NCBI GenBank assembly: GCA_013298895.1
Contig: JAAFJM010000004.1
Location: 124,001 to 188,000, forward strand
Direction: 5' to 3'
DNA: 64,000 bases
DNA from: Bacteroidota bacterium
GTDB taxonomy: Bacteria; Bacteroidota; Bacteroidia; UKL13-3
Both the position numbers and the translations under genes were made by a program. The notes beneath the pieces were generated by a model. The model was not told the origin of the DNA. It saw only the letters and a list, made by a program, of their open reading frames with translations, and did no database searches. Shown in pieces: positions 9,260 through 16,946 of this stretch; within the stretch, counting starts at the first letter, position 1, and each line of letters begins with the position of its first letter.

Positions 9260-10183
9260 ATGTATCTAATAATTGCCATTGTTATCATTGTATTAATAAT
9301 TTTTACTGCGGTTCAAACTGTACAGCAAGGAACAGTAGTAGTAATCACTGTTTTTGGTAAGTATAAACGTATTTTACAACCAGGTTTAAACATGAAAATC
9401 CCACTTATAGAGCAAGTTTATAAGCGTATTTCTATTCAAAATCGTTCAGTAGAATTGGAATTTCAGGCTGTAACAATTGATCAAGCAAATGTTTATTTTA
9501 AATCAATGCTTCTTTTTAGTGTAATGGATCAAGATGATGAAACAATACAAAAAGTGGCGTTTAAATTTTTTAGTGAAAAAGATTTAATGCAAGCCTTAAT
9601 TCGCACCATTGAAGGTAGTATTCGTGCTTTTGTGGCTTCTAAAAAACAGGCAGAAGTACTGGCATCACGTAAAGAAATTGTTGATTTTGTGAAAGATCAA
9701 ATTGACCATACGCTTTCTACTTGGGGTTATCATTTACAAGACTTACAAATCAATGATATTACCTTTGATCAAGCCATTATTGAAAGTATGAGTAAAGTGG
9801 TTGCATCAAATAATTTGAAGGCTGCTGCCGAAAACGAAGGACAAGCATTATTGATAACCAAAACCAAAGCTGCTGAAGCCGAAGGAAATGCCATCAAAAT
9901 ATCGGCAGAGGCCGAAAAACAAGCAGCTTTATTACGTGGTGAAGGAGTGGCTTTATTCCGACAAGCGGTTGCTAAAGGGATGTCGAATGCGGCAGAAGAA
10001 ATGAAGCAAGCTAACCTAGACACGAACGTAATTTTATTTAGCATGTGGACTGAAGCGGTTAAGAACTTTGCAGAATATGGCAAAGGAAATGTTATTTTCT
10101 TAGATGGAAGTCCTAATGGCATGGAAGCTACCATGAAGCAAATTCAAGCCATGATGATAAAGAAAGAAAGTGAGACGAAGTAA
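9260..10183 (+). CDS. SPFH/Band 7 membrane protein (stomatin-like)
   Basis: A 307-residue stomatin/prohibitin-type protein. One membrane segment at residues 2-20 (MYLIIAIVIIVLIIFTAV) is followed by the SPFH domain, with QGTVVVITVFGKYKRILQPG, and a long Ala/Glu/Lys-rich coiled coil (about 195-250, AEAEGNAIKISAEAEKQAAL) that drives oligomerisation. Such proteins organise membrane microdomains and often work with proteases. No NfeD or FtsH gene is next to it. I chose the ATG at 9260: the frame opens earlier only at a TTG (9215), and the usual family start is right before the membrane segment. Confidence 0.9.
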   Translation: MYLIIAIVIIVLIIFTAVQTVQQGTVVVITVFGKYKRILQPGLNMKIPLIEQVYKRISIQNRSVELEFQAVTIDQANVYFKSMLLFSVMDQDDETIQKVAFKFFSEKDLMQALIRTIEGSIRAFVASKKQAEVLASRKEIVDFVKDQIDHTLSTWGYHLQDLQINDITFDQAIIESMSKVVASNNLKAAAENEGQALLITKTKAAEAEGNAIKISAEAEKQAALLRGEGVALFRQAVAKGMSNAAEEMKQANLDTNVILFSMWTEAVKNFAEYGKGNVIFLDGSPNGMEATMKQIQAMMIKKESETK

Positions 10184-10490
10184 GGTTGAAAAAATAATTT
10201 ACCACCAGACAGTAAAGTAAAAGTGGTTAATGTGGTTGCCCGAAAAATCATTTCAAATGCGATGAAATAATAGATAGATGAGGCATTGAACGAGAATTGA
10301 AATAATGCTTAGTGTGATTTGAGTTAGCATTTTTTGAAATCGTATTATTAAATCCTTTGCAAAAAAAATCTATGGTCTATCTTCTATTGACTATTAACTT
10401 TTAATTTTTTTCTTTCATACAACTATCTTTTAAAAGGTGTTGACTTAGTAGTAAGAGCGCGCTATTTCTAACCATTTAAAATTTACTGTT
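10184..10490. other. Intergenic stretch with a weak hairpin
   Basis: About 307 bases between the Band 7 and von Willebrand genes. A weak terminator-like hairpin is noted separately. A ~25-codon open run near 10198-10270 has no start codon and no recognisable similarity. Confidence 0.4.
10304..10335 (+). terminator. Weak terminator-like hairpin after the Band 7 gene
   Basis: AATGCT and AGCATT can pair with a long loop and are followed by a run of T. The stem is short, so this is tentative. Confidence 0.35.
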
Positions 10491-12488
10491 ATGAAAAATA
10501 GATACATCATTTGGATGCTGTTGATGTTATGTTCCAGCGCCATCTTTGCTCAAAATAAAACTCCAAATCATGGAAGTTTAGAATTAAAAATTATTGATGC
10601 AGTCACAAAAAAGCCTATTGAATTTGCTATCATAATTATTCAATCTACAACATATAAAAAATCTCAACCATCAGATAAAAATGGAGAGGTAAAATTTGAC
10701 TCTTTAGCCTCAGGCAAGTATGATGCAATGATAAGTTTTGTTGGTTATAGAAAATTAATGCTTACTGATATACCAATTAATGCAGATAAAATAACAAGTA
10801 GGACAATTGCATTAGAAAGTAATACTGCAACTCAATTACATGCATTAATGATTCGTGACAAAGCTCAATTAATAGATAAAGACGATCCCACTCAAAATTC
10901 ATATAGAACAATTCAAAATAATCCAACCCAAAACCTTAATGCAATTGCTGGTTATTCTCGTGGAATTGATTCAAGAAATGGAAACAGTGTAAATATTAGG
11001 GGCAGTCGTTCGGATAATACTGCTTATTACATTGATGGGGTCAGGGTTTCAAATACCAACGAAACTAATAGTGAACAGTACCAAAAAGTAGCAGAAAACA
11101 GTTTTAAAATTACAGCACAAGAACCATTGAGTACTTTTTCAATTGATGTTGACAAAGCAAGTTATGCCAATATAAGAAGGTATTTAAACGATAATTCCTT
11201 ACCACCCAAAGATGCGGTAAGAATAGAAGAAATGATTAATTATTTCAACTATGATATTGCACTTGAAAAAAGTATTCATCCATTTGTTCTTAAAACCGAA
11301 ATGGCCAATTCGCCTTGGGATGTAAATAAAAAATTGGTTCATATTACACTAAAGGCACCTGAAATTAATTTAAGTGAAGTACCTCAAAATAATTTAACTT
11401 TTTTGATTGATGTTTCGGGCTCCATGAACAGTAACGATAAACTTCCCCTGCTTATAGAAAGTATGAAATTATTGATTGAAAAAATGCGCCCCGAGGATAA
11501 AATAAGTATTGTGGTTTATGCAGGTGCAGCAGGTTTGGTATTGAGTCCAACTAGTGGAAAAGACAAAGAAAAAATCTACAGTGCATTAGATAAATTAGAA
11601 GCTGGTGGTTCTACAGCAGGCGGACAAGGCATTGAATTGGCTTATAAAATTGCCAAAGAAAACTTTATTGCCAAAGGCAACAACAGAATAATTTTGGCTA
11701 CTGATGGGGATTTCAATGTAGGAATTTACAATATCAACGATTTAACTAAATTGATTGAACAAAAACGAGAAACTGGCATTTATCTGAGTGTTTTAGGCTT
11801 TGGAACTGGCAATATAAATGATGTAACCATGGAAACATTGGCCGATAAAGGCAATGGAAATTACAATTATATTGATGGGATTTTAGAAGGCAAAAAAGTT
11901 CTGGTTAGTGAACTTGGAGGCACACTTTATACAGTAGCAAAAGATGTAAAAATACAAATTGAATTCAATCCAAAGTATGTTAAGCTTTACAAGTTGATTG
12001 GTTATGAAAATAGAATGTTAGCTACCGAAGATTTTAATAACGACAAAAAAGATGCTGGTGAACTAGGTGCTGGACATTGCGTAACTGCCATCTACGAAAT
12101 CATTACCAATAATACTTCAGCTACATCAAGTGTTGATTCACTAAAATACCAACAAACTTCATTAACTACTTTGGCAAATGGCGATGAAATGATGAACTTG
12201 AAAGTACGTTATAAAAAACTTAACGATACCAATAGTATAAAGTTTGAAATGCCTGTAAAATACAATGCTCAACCATTTGAATTAGCATCGAACGAAATGA
12301 AATTTGCAGTTTCGGTTGCATTATTTGGTTTGAAATTAAGAACATCGGAAAGTGTAAATAAAGTAACTTATAATGAAATTATAAAAATAGGTAAAGCTGC
12401 CAAAGGAAATGATGATAATGGCTATAGAGCTGAATTTATTAAGTTGGTTGAAACAGCTCAATTACTTGCTAAAAGAGGTTCAGAATAA
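10491..12488 (+). CDS. von Willebrand factor A protein with carboxypeptidase-regulatory and plug-like segments
   Basis: A secreted or envelope protein of 665 residues. The signal peptide ends at FAQ (residue 21). It is followed by a carboxypeptidase-D regulatory-like beta domain (about 28-105), then a segment that reads like a TonB-receptor plug (IAGYSRGIDSRNG, then YYIDGVRVSN, about 148-185). Next comes a von Willebrand N-terminal region with NDNSLPPKDAVRIEEMINYF, a vWA domain with an intact MIDAS motif DVSGS (Asp307, Ser309, Ser311) and ATDGDFNVG, and a DUF3520-like tail. The back two-thirds match the YfbK-type vWA family. vWA domains bind ligands through a metal ion; the target is unknown. 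The next gene repeats the front third. Confidence 0.85.
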   Translation: MKNRYIIWMLLMLCSSAIFAQNKTPNHGSLELKIIDAVTKKPIEFAIIIIQSTTYKKSQPSDKNGEVKFDSLASGKYDAMISFVGYRKLMLTDIPINADKITSRTIALESNTATQLHALMIRDKAQLIDKDDPTQNSYRTIQNNPTQNLNAIAGYSRGIDSRNGNSVNIRGSRSDNTAYYIDGVRVSNTNETNSEQYQKVAENSFKITAQEPLSTFSIDVDKASYANIRRYLNDNSLPPKDAVRIEEMINYFNYDIALEKSIHPFVLKTEMANSPWDVNKKLVHITLKAPEINLSEVPQNNLTFLIDVSGSMNSNDKLPLLIESMKLLIEKMRPEDKISIVVYAGAAGLVLSPTSGKDKEKIYSALDKLEAGGSTAGGQGIELAYKIAKENFIAKGNNRIILATDGDFNVGIYNINDLTKLIEQKRETGIYLSVLGFGTGNINDVTMETLADKGNGNYNYIDGILEGKKVLVSELGGTLYTVAKDVKIQIEFNPKYVKLYKLIGYENRMLATEDFNNDKKDAGELGAGHCVTAIYEIITNNTSATSSVDSLKYQQTSLTTLANGDEMMNLKVRYKKLNDTNSIKFEMPVKYNAQPFELASNEMKFAVSVALFGLKLRTSESVNKVTYNEIIKIGKAAKGNDDNGYRAEFIKLVETAQLLAKRGSE

Positions 12489-12505
12489 ATATTCAAATAA
12501 ATTCA

Positions 12506-12534
12506 AAGTGTGTTGACTCAATATCAACACACTT
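12506..12534 (+). terminator. Strong hairpin between the vWA gene and its small paralogue
   Basis: A perfect 11-bp stem (AAGTGTGTTGA with TCAACACACTT) around a seven-base loop. The following sequence is AT-rich but lacks a clean T run, so it may attenuate rather than fully stop transcription. It lies upstream of the ATG at 12564, which argues against the earlier GTG start at 12510 inside the stem. Confidence 0.55.
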
Positions 12535-12563
12535 ATTTCAAACAATTATTAATTAAAAAAATC

Positions 12564-13133
12564 ATGAAGAACTTAAACATTTTATGGCTACTATTTGTGT
12601 TAATCAGCAATCAAATTTTAGCACAAAAAACCATGTCAATTACCGGAAAAATAACCGATTTAGAAAATAGTAAAACCATAGAAAATGCAACCGTTATTTT
12701 GGTTGGAAATGGAAATGTGTATCAAATCATCTCTGATAAAAATGGCAGATTTGAATTTAAAAATTTGCAGAAAGGAACCTATAATATTTACACAAGTCTT
12801 GAAAGTTATTTATCTAATGAAAAAGCAGGAATTATATTAACAACAAAATCATTAGATGTATCAATCGGTTTAAATAAAATAAACAGAATTGTTCAAAAAA
12901 CTTATAGTTACGTCCCTAGACCAATACGTTATTATAATAGCTATTATCTAAGTCCTTTTGCACAAGCACCTAATCAAAACATCAATGCCATAGCAGCTTA
13001 CTCCCGTGGAGTAGATTCGCGTAATGGAGAAACGCCAAGTATAAAAGGTGCTCGCCCTGAAAATACTGCTTATTATATTGATGGAGTTAGGGTAAATTAT
13101 TTTACTGGTGAAGTAATAATTGGTAAGCAATAA
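12564..13133 (+). CDS. Small secreted carboxypeptidase-regulatory/plug-like protein
   Basis: A 189-residue protein that copies the front part of the vWA protein upstream. Signal peptide to about residue 20 (ISNQILAQ), a carboxypeptidase-regulatory-like beta domain with VILVGNGN and FKNLQKGTYN, a Tyr-rich linker (YSYVPRPIRYYNSYY), then the same plug-like motif: NINAIAAYSRGVDSRNG and NTAYYIDGVRV. It stops straight after that motif, so there is no vWA domain and no beta-barrel. It is either a duplicated free-standing module or the remnant of a longer gene; the intact frame and clear signal peptide favour a working gene. The start is the ATG at 12564, after the hairpin. Confidence 0.7.
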   Translation: MKNLNILWLLFVLISNQILAQKTMSITGKITDLENSKTIENATVILVGNGNVYQIISDKNGRFEFKNLQKGTYNIYTSLESYLSNEKAGIILTTKSLDVSIGLNKINRIVQKTYSYVPRPIRYYNSYYLSPFAQAPNQNINAIAAYSRGVDSRNGETPSIKGARPENTAYYIDGVRVNYFTGEVIIGKQ

Positions 13134-13140
13134 TATCCTA

Positions 13141-14073
13141 TTATTTTAAAAAGTCAGTCACAGCTAAAAGCCATTCTCTCTTATATTTATTCAAATAATT
13201 TTCATGTGCGGCATTCGCAAAAGTTACCAATTTTTTAGGTCCGTTTAAATTGTTAAATATTTGATTGGTTTCATCCATCGAAACTTTATCATCCTTCAAT
13301 CCATACATGAGTAAAACTGGACATTTAACACGGCTGGCATAGTTTTGGGGATTATGATTAAATGCGTTAAAACCATTGATTGTACCTCCCCAAAACACTA
13401 GCAAATAAGCCATAGGAAAACTTGGTACATTCATATTATTAAACCTAGCTTTTACTGTTTGAAGCATGGTTCCAAATGGGCATTCAATAATAATTTTTGA
13501 TACTTTAAGTTGGTAATCGTTTTGTGCTTTTAAAATGGCCGCTGCGCCCATGGAAGTGCCAAATAAAACAATATTTTTTTCACCTAAACTTTCCAAATAA
13601 TCAAAAGCTGTTTTTACTTGCTCCGCTTCTTTAAAACCTATGGTAGTTTGGTTTCCTTCCGATTTTCCACTTCCCATAAAATCAACCAAAAGTGTGTTAT
13701 AACCTAACTTTATAAACTCATTTGCTTTATCAATCATTTTACCCTTTTGCCCACCATAACCATGAAATAAAATAACTGTTCCTTTTGGGTTATCAATTTT
13801 AGATAGCCAACAAACTATTTTTTTATTACTATTTAAAGCTATTTCAGAAAAAGAAAAATCAGGGCTATTTAAGTTTTGAGGACGAGGCAAACTTACTCCC
13901 AATAAAAGTGCTTGAAGCTTTTCGGTAAAAACTAAATCCTTGGGGTCTTTTGGTTTTTGGGTAATGGTTTCATCAAAATGAGTAAATTTATAAGCATGAA
14001 AAAAGGCAATTGTATTCAAAAATAAAAATACAAAACCAATTAAATAGAGTAATTTACGTTTACTTTTTTTCAT
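13141..14073 (-). CDS. Membrane-anchored alpha/beta hydrolase
   Basis: A 310-residue serine hydrolase. A single membrane segment near the N-terminus (LLYLIGFVFLFLNTIAFF, about 8-25) anchors it. The hydrolase fold shows the oxyanion-hole HGYGGQ, the nucleophile elbow GTSMGA (catalytic Ser), the acid in LMYGLKDDKVS and the catalytic His in NAAHENYL near the end. It resembles the BAAT/Hydrolase_4 type of esterase; the substrate is unknown. Its start lies one base from the end of the zinc-ribbon gene upstream, so the two are almost certainly co-transcribed. It converges on the plus-strand gene ending at 13133. Confidence 0.85.
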   Translation of the reverse strand: MKKSKRKLLYLIGFVFLFLNTIAFFHAYKFTHFDETITQKPKDPKDLVFTEKLQALLLGVSLPRPQNLNSPDFSFSEIALNSNKKIVCWLSKIDNPKGTVILFHGYGGQKGKMIDKANEFIKLGYNTLLVDFMGSGKSEGNQTTIGFKEAEQVKTAFDYLESLGEKNIVLFGTSMGAAAILKAQNDYQLKVSKIIIECPFGTMLQTVKARFNNMNVPSFPMAYLLVFWGGTINGFNAFNHNPQNYASRVKCPVLLMYGLKDDKVSMDETNQIFNNLNGPKKLVTFANAAHENYLNKYKREWLLAVTDFLK

Positions 14074-14074
14074 T

Positions 14075-14437
14075 TTAACTCTCCAACCTTTTAACCAACA
14101 TAAAAATATTTCCTTCTAAAGCTAAATAGCCATACTCATAACAAAATACATAAGTAGCCCCAGCTTTAGTGGTGTAAGTATGCGTTTGGTAATTAAAGTT
14201 GTAACCTAAGTCTTGCAATTTTTTTAAAGTTACTTTTGTTTTTCCTTCTTCTTGTGGAATAAGGCTTTCTAAAATTCTTCGGTTTTTGCGCAGCACATTA
14301 TTAATGGTTTTCATCAATGCTGTGCTATCGCTATTTAGTTTGTTATTGTAATTACTTCGACAAGCATCATCACAAAATTTTTTATCAATACGGCCTTTTA
14401 ATACTTCGCCACAACTGGCACACGTTTTAGTTTCCAT
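14075..14437 (-). CDS. Small zinc-ribbon protein
   Basis: A 120-residue soluble protein whose first 26 residues hold a likely zinc-binding site, CASCG then CDDACR (Cys6, Cys9, Cys22, Cys26), as in DUF2116-type treble-clef or ribbon proteins. The rest is a helix rich in Asn, Lys and Arg (about 38-62) and a small beta-rich tail with Tyr-rich strands (NYQTHTYTTKAGATYVF). The type recurs in Bacteroidota as a hypothetical protein; I do not know its function. It sits 9 bases after the transposase gene and 1 base before the hydrolase gene. Confidence 0.7.
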   Translation of the reverse strand: METKTCASCGEVLKGRIDKKFCDDACRSNYNNKLNSDSTALMKTINNVLRKNRRILESLIPQEEGKTKVTLKKLQDLGYNFNYQTHTYTTKAGATYVFCYEYGYLALEGNIFMLVKRLES

Positions 14438-14446
14438 AATTGTTCA

Positions 14447-14887
14447 TTATTTCTCTTTTAAAAAAGTCCACCCATATTTTTTCATGAAACCATTTATTTC
14501 ACTTTCAAATGAATGGACTGAATGATGTAATTCTTGATTATGAATGTATTTTCTTACTGATGCAAGATGACTTTCGCTCACACCAACAACCCAATAATCA
14601 TCTTGCCAAATAAATTTTTCAGTAGTTAATTCATTTTGATTTATCCAAAAAGATGATTCGCCTTTTATTAGCTGGGCAACTTTGCCAATAGTTTGTTCTT
14701 TACCTAGTGAAATAAGGCAGTGAGCATGATCTTGATAGCCATTTATACAATCAAGCCAAATTCCTTTTTCATCGGCATTACTTTTAATATGCTGAAAAAC
14801 CTTTTTTCTTAATTCAGCTGAATTTAAAAATGGCTGTCTATTTTTAGTAGAAAAAACCAAGTGTATATAAACTCTCACCCAACTCAT
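14447..14887 (-). CDS. REP-associated tyrosine transposase (Y1/IS200-like, RAYT)
   Basis: A 146-residue Y1 transposase of the IS200/IS605 superfamily. Visible: the N-terminal strand VRVYIHLVFSTKNRQPF, the HUH metal site DHAHCLISLG (His54, His56), and the helix with the nucleophile KYIHNQELHH (Tyr114), followed by the usual HH and a short tail. Proteins of this class cut single-stranded DNA at hairpins and are thought to spread REP-like repeats rather than a classical insertion sequence. The neighbours fit: two large hairpin-forming repeat units begin within 20 bases of its start codon (14904-15407). No tnpB partner is present. The motifs are intact, so it may be active. Confidence 0.9.
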   Translation of the reverse strand: MSWVRVYIHLVFSTKNRQPFLNSAELRKKVFQHIKSNADEKGIWLDCINGYQDHAHCLISLGKEQTIGKVAQLIKGESSFWINQNELTTEKFIWQDDYWVVGVSESHLASVRKYIHNQELHHSVHSFESEINGFMKKYGWTFLKEK

Positions 14888-14903
14888 ATTTTTTATTTTA
14901 TGT

Positions 14904-15159
14904 GGCTAAAGCCAAGTTGTATTACTTTTTCTTTTATCAGTTGCTAATCCCGAAAGCTTTCGGGAAACTGCAATAGATGCTTTAGTTGCTGAAAATTACT
15001 CTTAATTATCAATTGTTCAGCAACTGCAATAAGTTGTTTTAAAGCCATATTTTACTTTCAATAATAAAAAATTGCAGTAACAAAATCCATTGCAGTTTCC
15101 CGAAAGCTTTCGGGATTAGCAACTGTTAACCAAACAAAATTCCTTTTTTTGCTTTAGCA
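14904..15159. repeat. Nested inverted-repeat element, copy 1 (REP/MITE-like)
   Basis: A structured non-coding unit beside the transposase. The outer arms are GCTAAAGC (14905-14912) and GCTTTAGC (15151-15158). The inner arms are perfect 37-base inverted repeats (14938-14974 and 15089-15125), each holding the palindrome TCCCGAAAGCTTTCGGGA. A further internal stem pairs AGTTGCTGA (14984-14992) with TCAGCAACT (15017-15025). The core AGTTGCT/AGCAACT recurs in alternating orientation. It is probably a substrate of the neighbouring transposase. Confidence 0.8.
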
Positions 15160-15179
15160 TCAATTTTAAATATTTATTT

Positions 15180-15407
15180 GGCTAAAGCCTATTTGTATTA
15201 CTTTCTTTTATCAGTTGCTTAAAAGCAACTGCAATAGATGCTTTAATTGCTGGAAATTACTCTTAATTATCAATTGTTCAGCAACTGCAATAAATTGTTT
15301 TAAAGCTATATTTTACTTTCAATTATAAAAAATTGTAGTAACAAAATCCATTGCAGTTGCTTTTAAGCAACTGTTAACTAAACAAAATTCAATTTTTTGC
15401 TTTAGCA
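15180..15407. repeat. Nested inverted-repeat element, copy 2 (REP/MITE-like)
   Basis: A direct repeat of copy 1, offset by about 275 bases, with the same outer arms (15181-15188 and 15399-15406) and near-identical filling. Its inner arms are a perfect 24-base inverted pair (15212-15235 and 15350-15373), but both arms carry CAGTTGCTTAAAAGCAACTG where copy 1 has the CCCGAAAG palindrome. Each copy is thus symmetric in itself while differing from the other. Confidence 0.8.
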
Positions 15408-15491
15408 TCATTTCCTAATTATTTCAATTTGTATTCAATACTAAATCAATTATTTACAAGTGCAATATAAATAAAATATTTCCGATTGCAA

Positions 15492-15535
15492 ACGGATAAA
15501 TACGTTTATTAACGGAACTAAATGGATAATATACG
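15492..15535 (+). promoter_or_regulatory. Imperfect direct repeats upstream of the ssb array
   Basis: ACGGATAAATACG (15492-15504) and ATGGATAATATACG (15522-15535) lie about three helical turns apart, with a third CGGA between. This could be a regulator site for the ssb genes; it is a visual impression only. Confidence 0.3.
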
Positions 15536-15556
15536 AATCAGGTTTTTGGGCCGCCA

Positions 15557-15564
15557 CATCTTTG
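15557..15564 (+). promoter_or_regulatory. Putative -7 box for the ssb array
   Basis: CATCTTTG followed by CAG is one mismatch from TAnnTTTG and lies about 90 bases before the first ssb ATG. No clear -33 was found. Confidence 0.4.
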
Positions 15565-15652
15565 CAGTGTTGATTTACAAAAACAATCGAAATGTATGGT
15601 CAACAACAAGTTCAATATATTATTTCATTTAAAAAACAAAAAAACAACACGT

Positions 15653-15994
15653 ATGAACAACTTAAGAAACAGCATCCGCTTAATTGGTAATTTAGGTCAA
15701 AACCCAGAAGTGAAAGAAACAGCAAATGGCAAAAAGTTAGCTAAATTTAGCATAGCCACTAACGAAAGCTACCGCGATGAAAATGGCAAAGAAGTAAAAG
15801 AAACCATGTGGCATAACCTAGTAATTTGGGGCAAGCAAGCCGATACAGTGGCGAAATATTTAAAGAAAGGTAGTGAGGTAGCTATTGAAGGCAAACTAAG
15901 CAACCGCAACTACACAGATAAGGATGGGATTAAACGTTATGTAACCGAAATAGTGGTAAATGAATTTGTAATGCTTGGAGGTAAAAATAACTAG
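15653..15994 (+). CDS. ssb: Single-stranded DNA-binding protein, copy 1
   Basis: A 113-residue SSB that coats single-stranded DNA in replication, repair or recombination. The OB fold is recognisable from NSIRLIGNLGQNPEVKETANGKKLAKFSIA (read as two parts), ETMWHNLVIWGKQAD and GKLSNRNYTDKDG. It ends at VMLGGKNN right after the fold, without the long flexible linker and acidic C-terminal tip with which most bacterial SSBs recruit partner proteins. I chose the ATG at 15653 because the other two copies start there; an in-frame ATG at 15596 lies in the leader. It is the first of three near-identical tandem copies. Confidence 0.93.
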   Translation: MNNLRNSIRLIGNLGQNPEVKETANGKKLAKFSIATNESYRDENGKEVKETMWHNLVIWGKQADTVAKYLKKGSEVAIEGKLSNRNYTDKDGIKRYVTEIVVNEFVMLGGKNN

Positions 15995-16060
15995 TAATAA
16001 TAGAAAGTATAAAGTAATTATTTAAGTATAAAATCAAATTTTTAAAAAACAAAAACACGT

Positions 16061-16402
16061 ATGAACAACTTAAGAAACAGCATCCGCTTAATTGGCAATT
16101 TAGGTCAAAATCCAGAAGTAAAAGAAACAGCAAATGGCAAAAAGTTAGCTAAATTTAGCATAGCCACCAACGAAAGCTACCGCGATGAAAATGGCAAAGA
16201 AGTAAAAGAAACCATGTGGCATAACTTAATAATTTGGGGCAAGCAAGCCGACACAGTAGCCAAATATTTAAAGAAAGGTAGCGAAGTAGCTATAGAAGGT
16301 AAAATAAGCAACCGTAACTATACCGATAAGGATGGAATAAAACGTTATGTAACCGAAATAGTAGTAAACGAATTTGTTATGCTTGGAGGTAAAAACAACT
16401 AG
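16061..16402 (+). CDS. ssb: Single-stranded DNA-binding protein, copy 2
   Basis: The second of three tandem copies, 113 residues, differing from copy 1 at only a couple of positions (LIIWG for LVIWG, GKISNRN for GKLSNRN) and with the same end, VMLGGKNN. DNA differences between the copies are mostly at silent codon positions, which suggests the proteins are held under purifying selection after duplication. Like its siblings it is an OB fold only, with no acidic tail. The 66-base spacer before it repeats the leader of copy 3, so each copy may carry its own ribosome-binding region. Recent tandem duplication is the simplest explanation; an assembly artefact is unlikely given the scattered differences. 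Confidence 0.93.
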   Translation: MNNLRNSIRLIGNLGQNPEVKETANGKKLAKFSIATNESYRDENGKEVKETMWHNLIIWGKQADTVAKYLKKGSEVAIEGKISNRNYTDKDGIKRYVTEIVVNEFVMLGGKNN

Positions 16403-16470
16403 TAATAACAGAAAGTATAAAGTAATTAATTAAGTATAAAATCAAATTTTTAAAAAACAAAACAACACGT

Positions 16471-16812
16471 ATGAACAACTTAAGAAACAGCATCCGCTTA
16501 ATTGGCAATTTAGGCCAAAACCCAGAAGTTAAAGAAACAGCAAATGGCAAAAAGTTAGCTAAATTTAGCATAGCCACCAACGAAAGCTACCGCGATGAAA
16601 ATGGCAAAGAAGTAAAAGAAACCATGTGGCATAATTTAATAATTTGGGGCAAACAAGCAGATACTGTAGCCAAATATTTAAAGAAAGGCAGCGAAGTAGC
16701 CATTGAAGGCAAACTAAGCAACCGTAACTACACAGATAAGGATGGCATTAAACGTTATGTAACCGAAATAGTAGTAAATGAGTTTTTGATGCTTGGTGGT
16801 AAAGCCGATTAA
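16471..16812 (+). CDS. ssb: Single-stranded DNA-binding protein, copy 3
   Basis: The third tandem copy, 113 residues, with the most distinct end (FLMLGGKAD instead of FVMLGGKNN). The OB-fold core is otherwise the same and again lacks the acidic C-terminal tip. The array ends after this gene with a strong terminator at 16837-16877, so the three are likely one transcript. With no acidic tip these proteins could only act as plain DNA-coating proteins, or as partners of a full-length SSB elsewhere in the genome. Proximity to a Y1 transposase, an enzyme class that uses single-stranded DNA, is suggestive but not evidence of a shared role. Confidence 0.93.
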   Translation: MNNLRNSIRLIGNLGQNPEVKETANGKKLAKFSIATNESYRDENGKEVKETMWHNLIIWGKQADTVAKYLKKGSEVAIEGKLSNRNYTDKDGIKRYVTEIVVNEFLMLGGKAD

Positions 16813-16836
16813 TTGACTTATTTAATTTGATTACAA

Positions 16837-16877
16837 AAAACGTTAATTGCTTAGTTGCGATTAGCGTTTTTTTTATT
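16837..16877 (+). terminator. Rho-independent terminator after the ssb array
   Basis: AAAACGTTAAT pairs with ATTAGCGTTTT (one G-U pair) around a loop of about 12 bases, followed by a long T run. Confidence 0.85.
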
Positions 16878-16946
16878 TATAGTTTCAAAGTTTATAAAAT
16901 TCTATAATTAGTTTTTTATCGTATAATCGCAACATAAAACTACCTA

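Larger units (their letters stand above)
15629..16812 (+). repeat. Tandem triplication of a ~409-bp ssb unit
   Basis: Three head-to-tail units, each holding an AT-rich leader ending in a run such as TTTAAAAAACAAAA and ACGTATG, plus a 113-codon ssb gene. Gene starts are 408 and 410 bases apart. Non-coding spacers between units are also nearly identical, so whole units were duplicated. Confidence 0.9.

Noticed and set aside
10198-10270. Short protein-like open run after the Band 7 gene
   Set aside because: It has no start codon, is only about 25 codons and shows no recognisable similarity, so a gene remnant cannot be shown.
14896-15411. CRISPR array
   Set aside because: Repeats are two large inverted units, not short regular repeats with unique spacers, and no cas gene is nearby.
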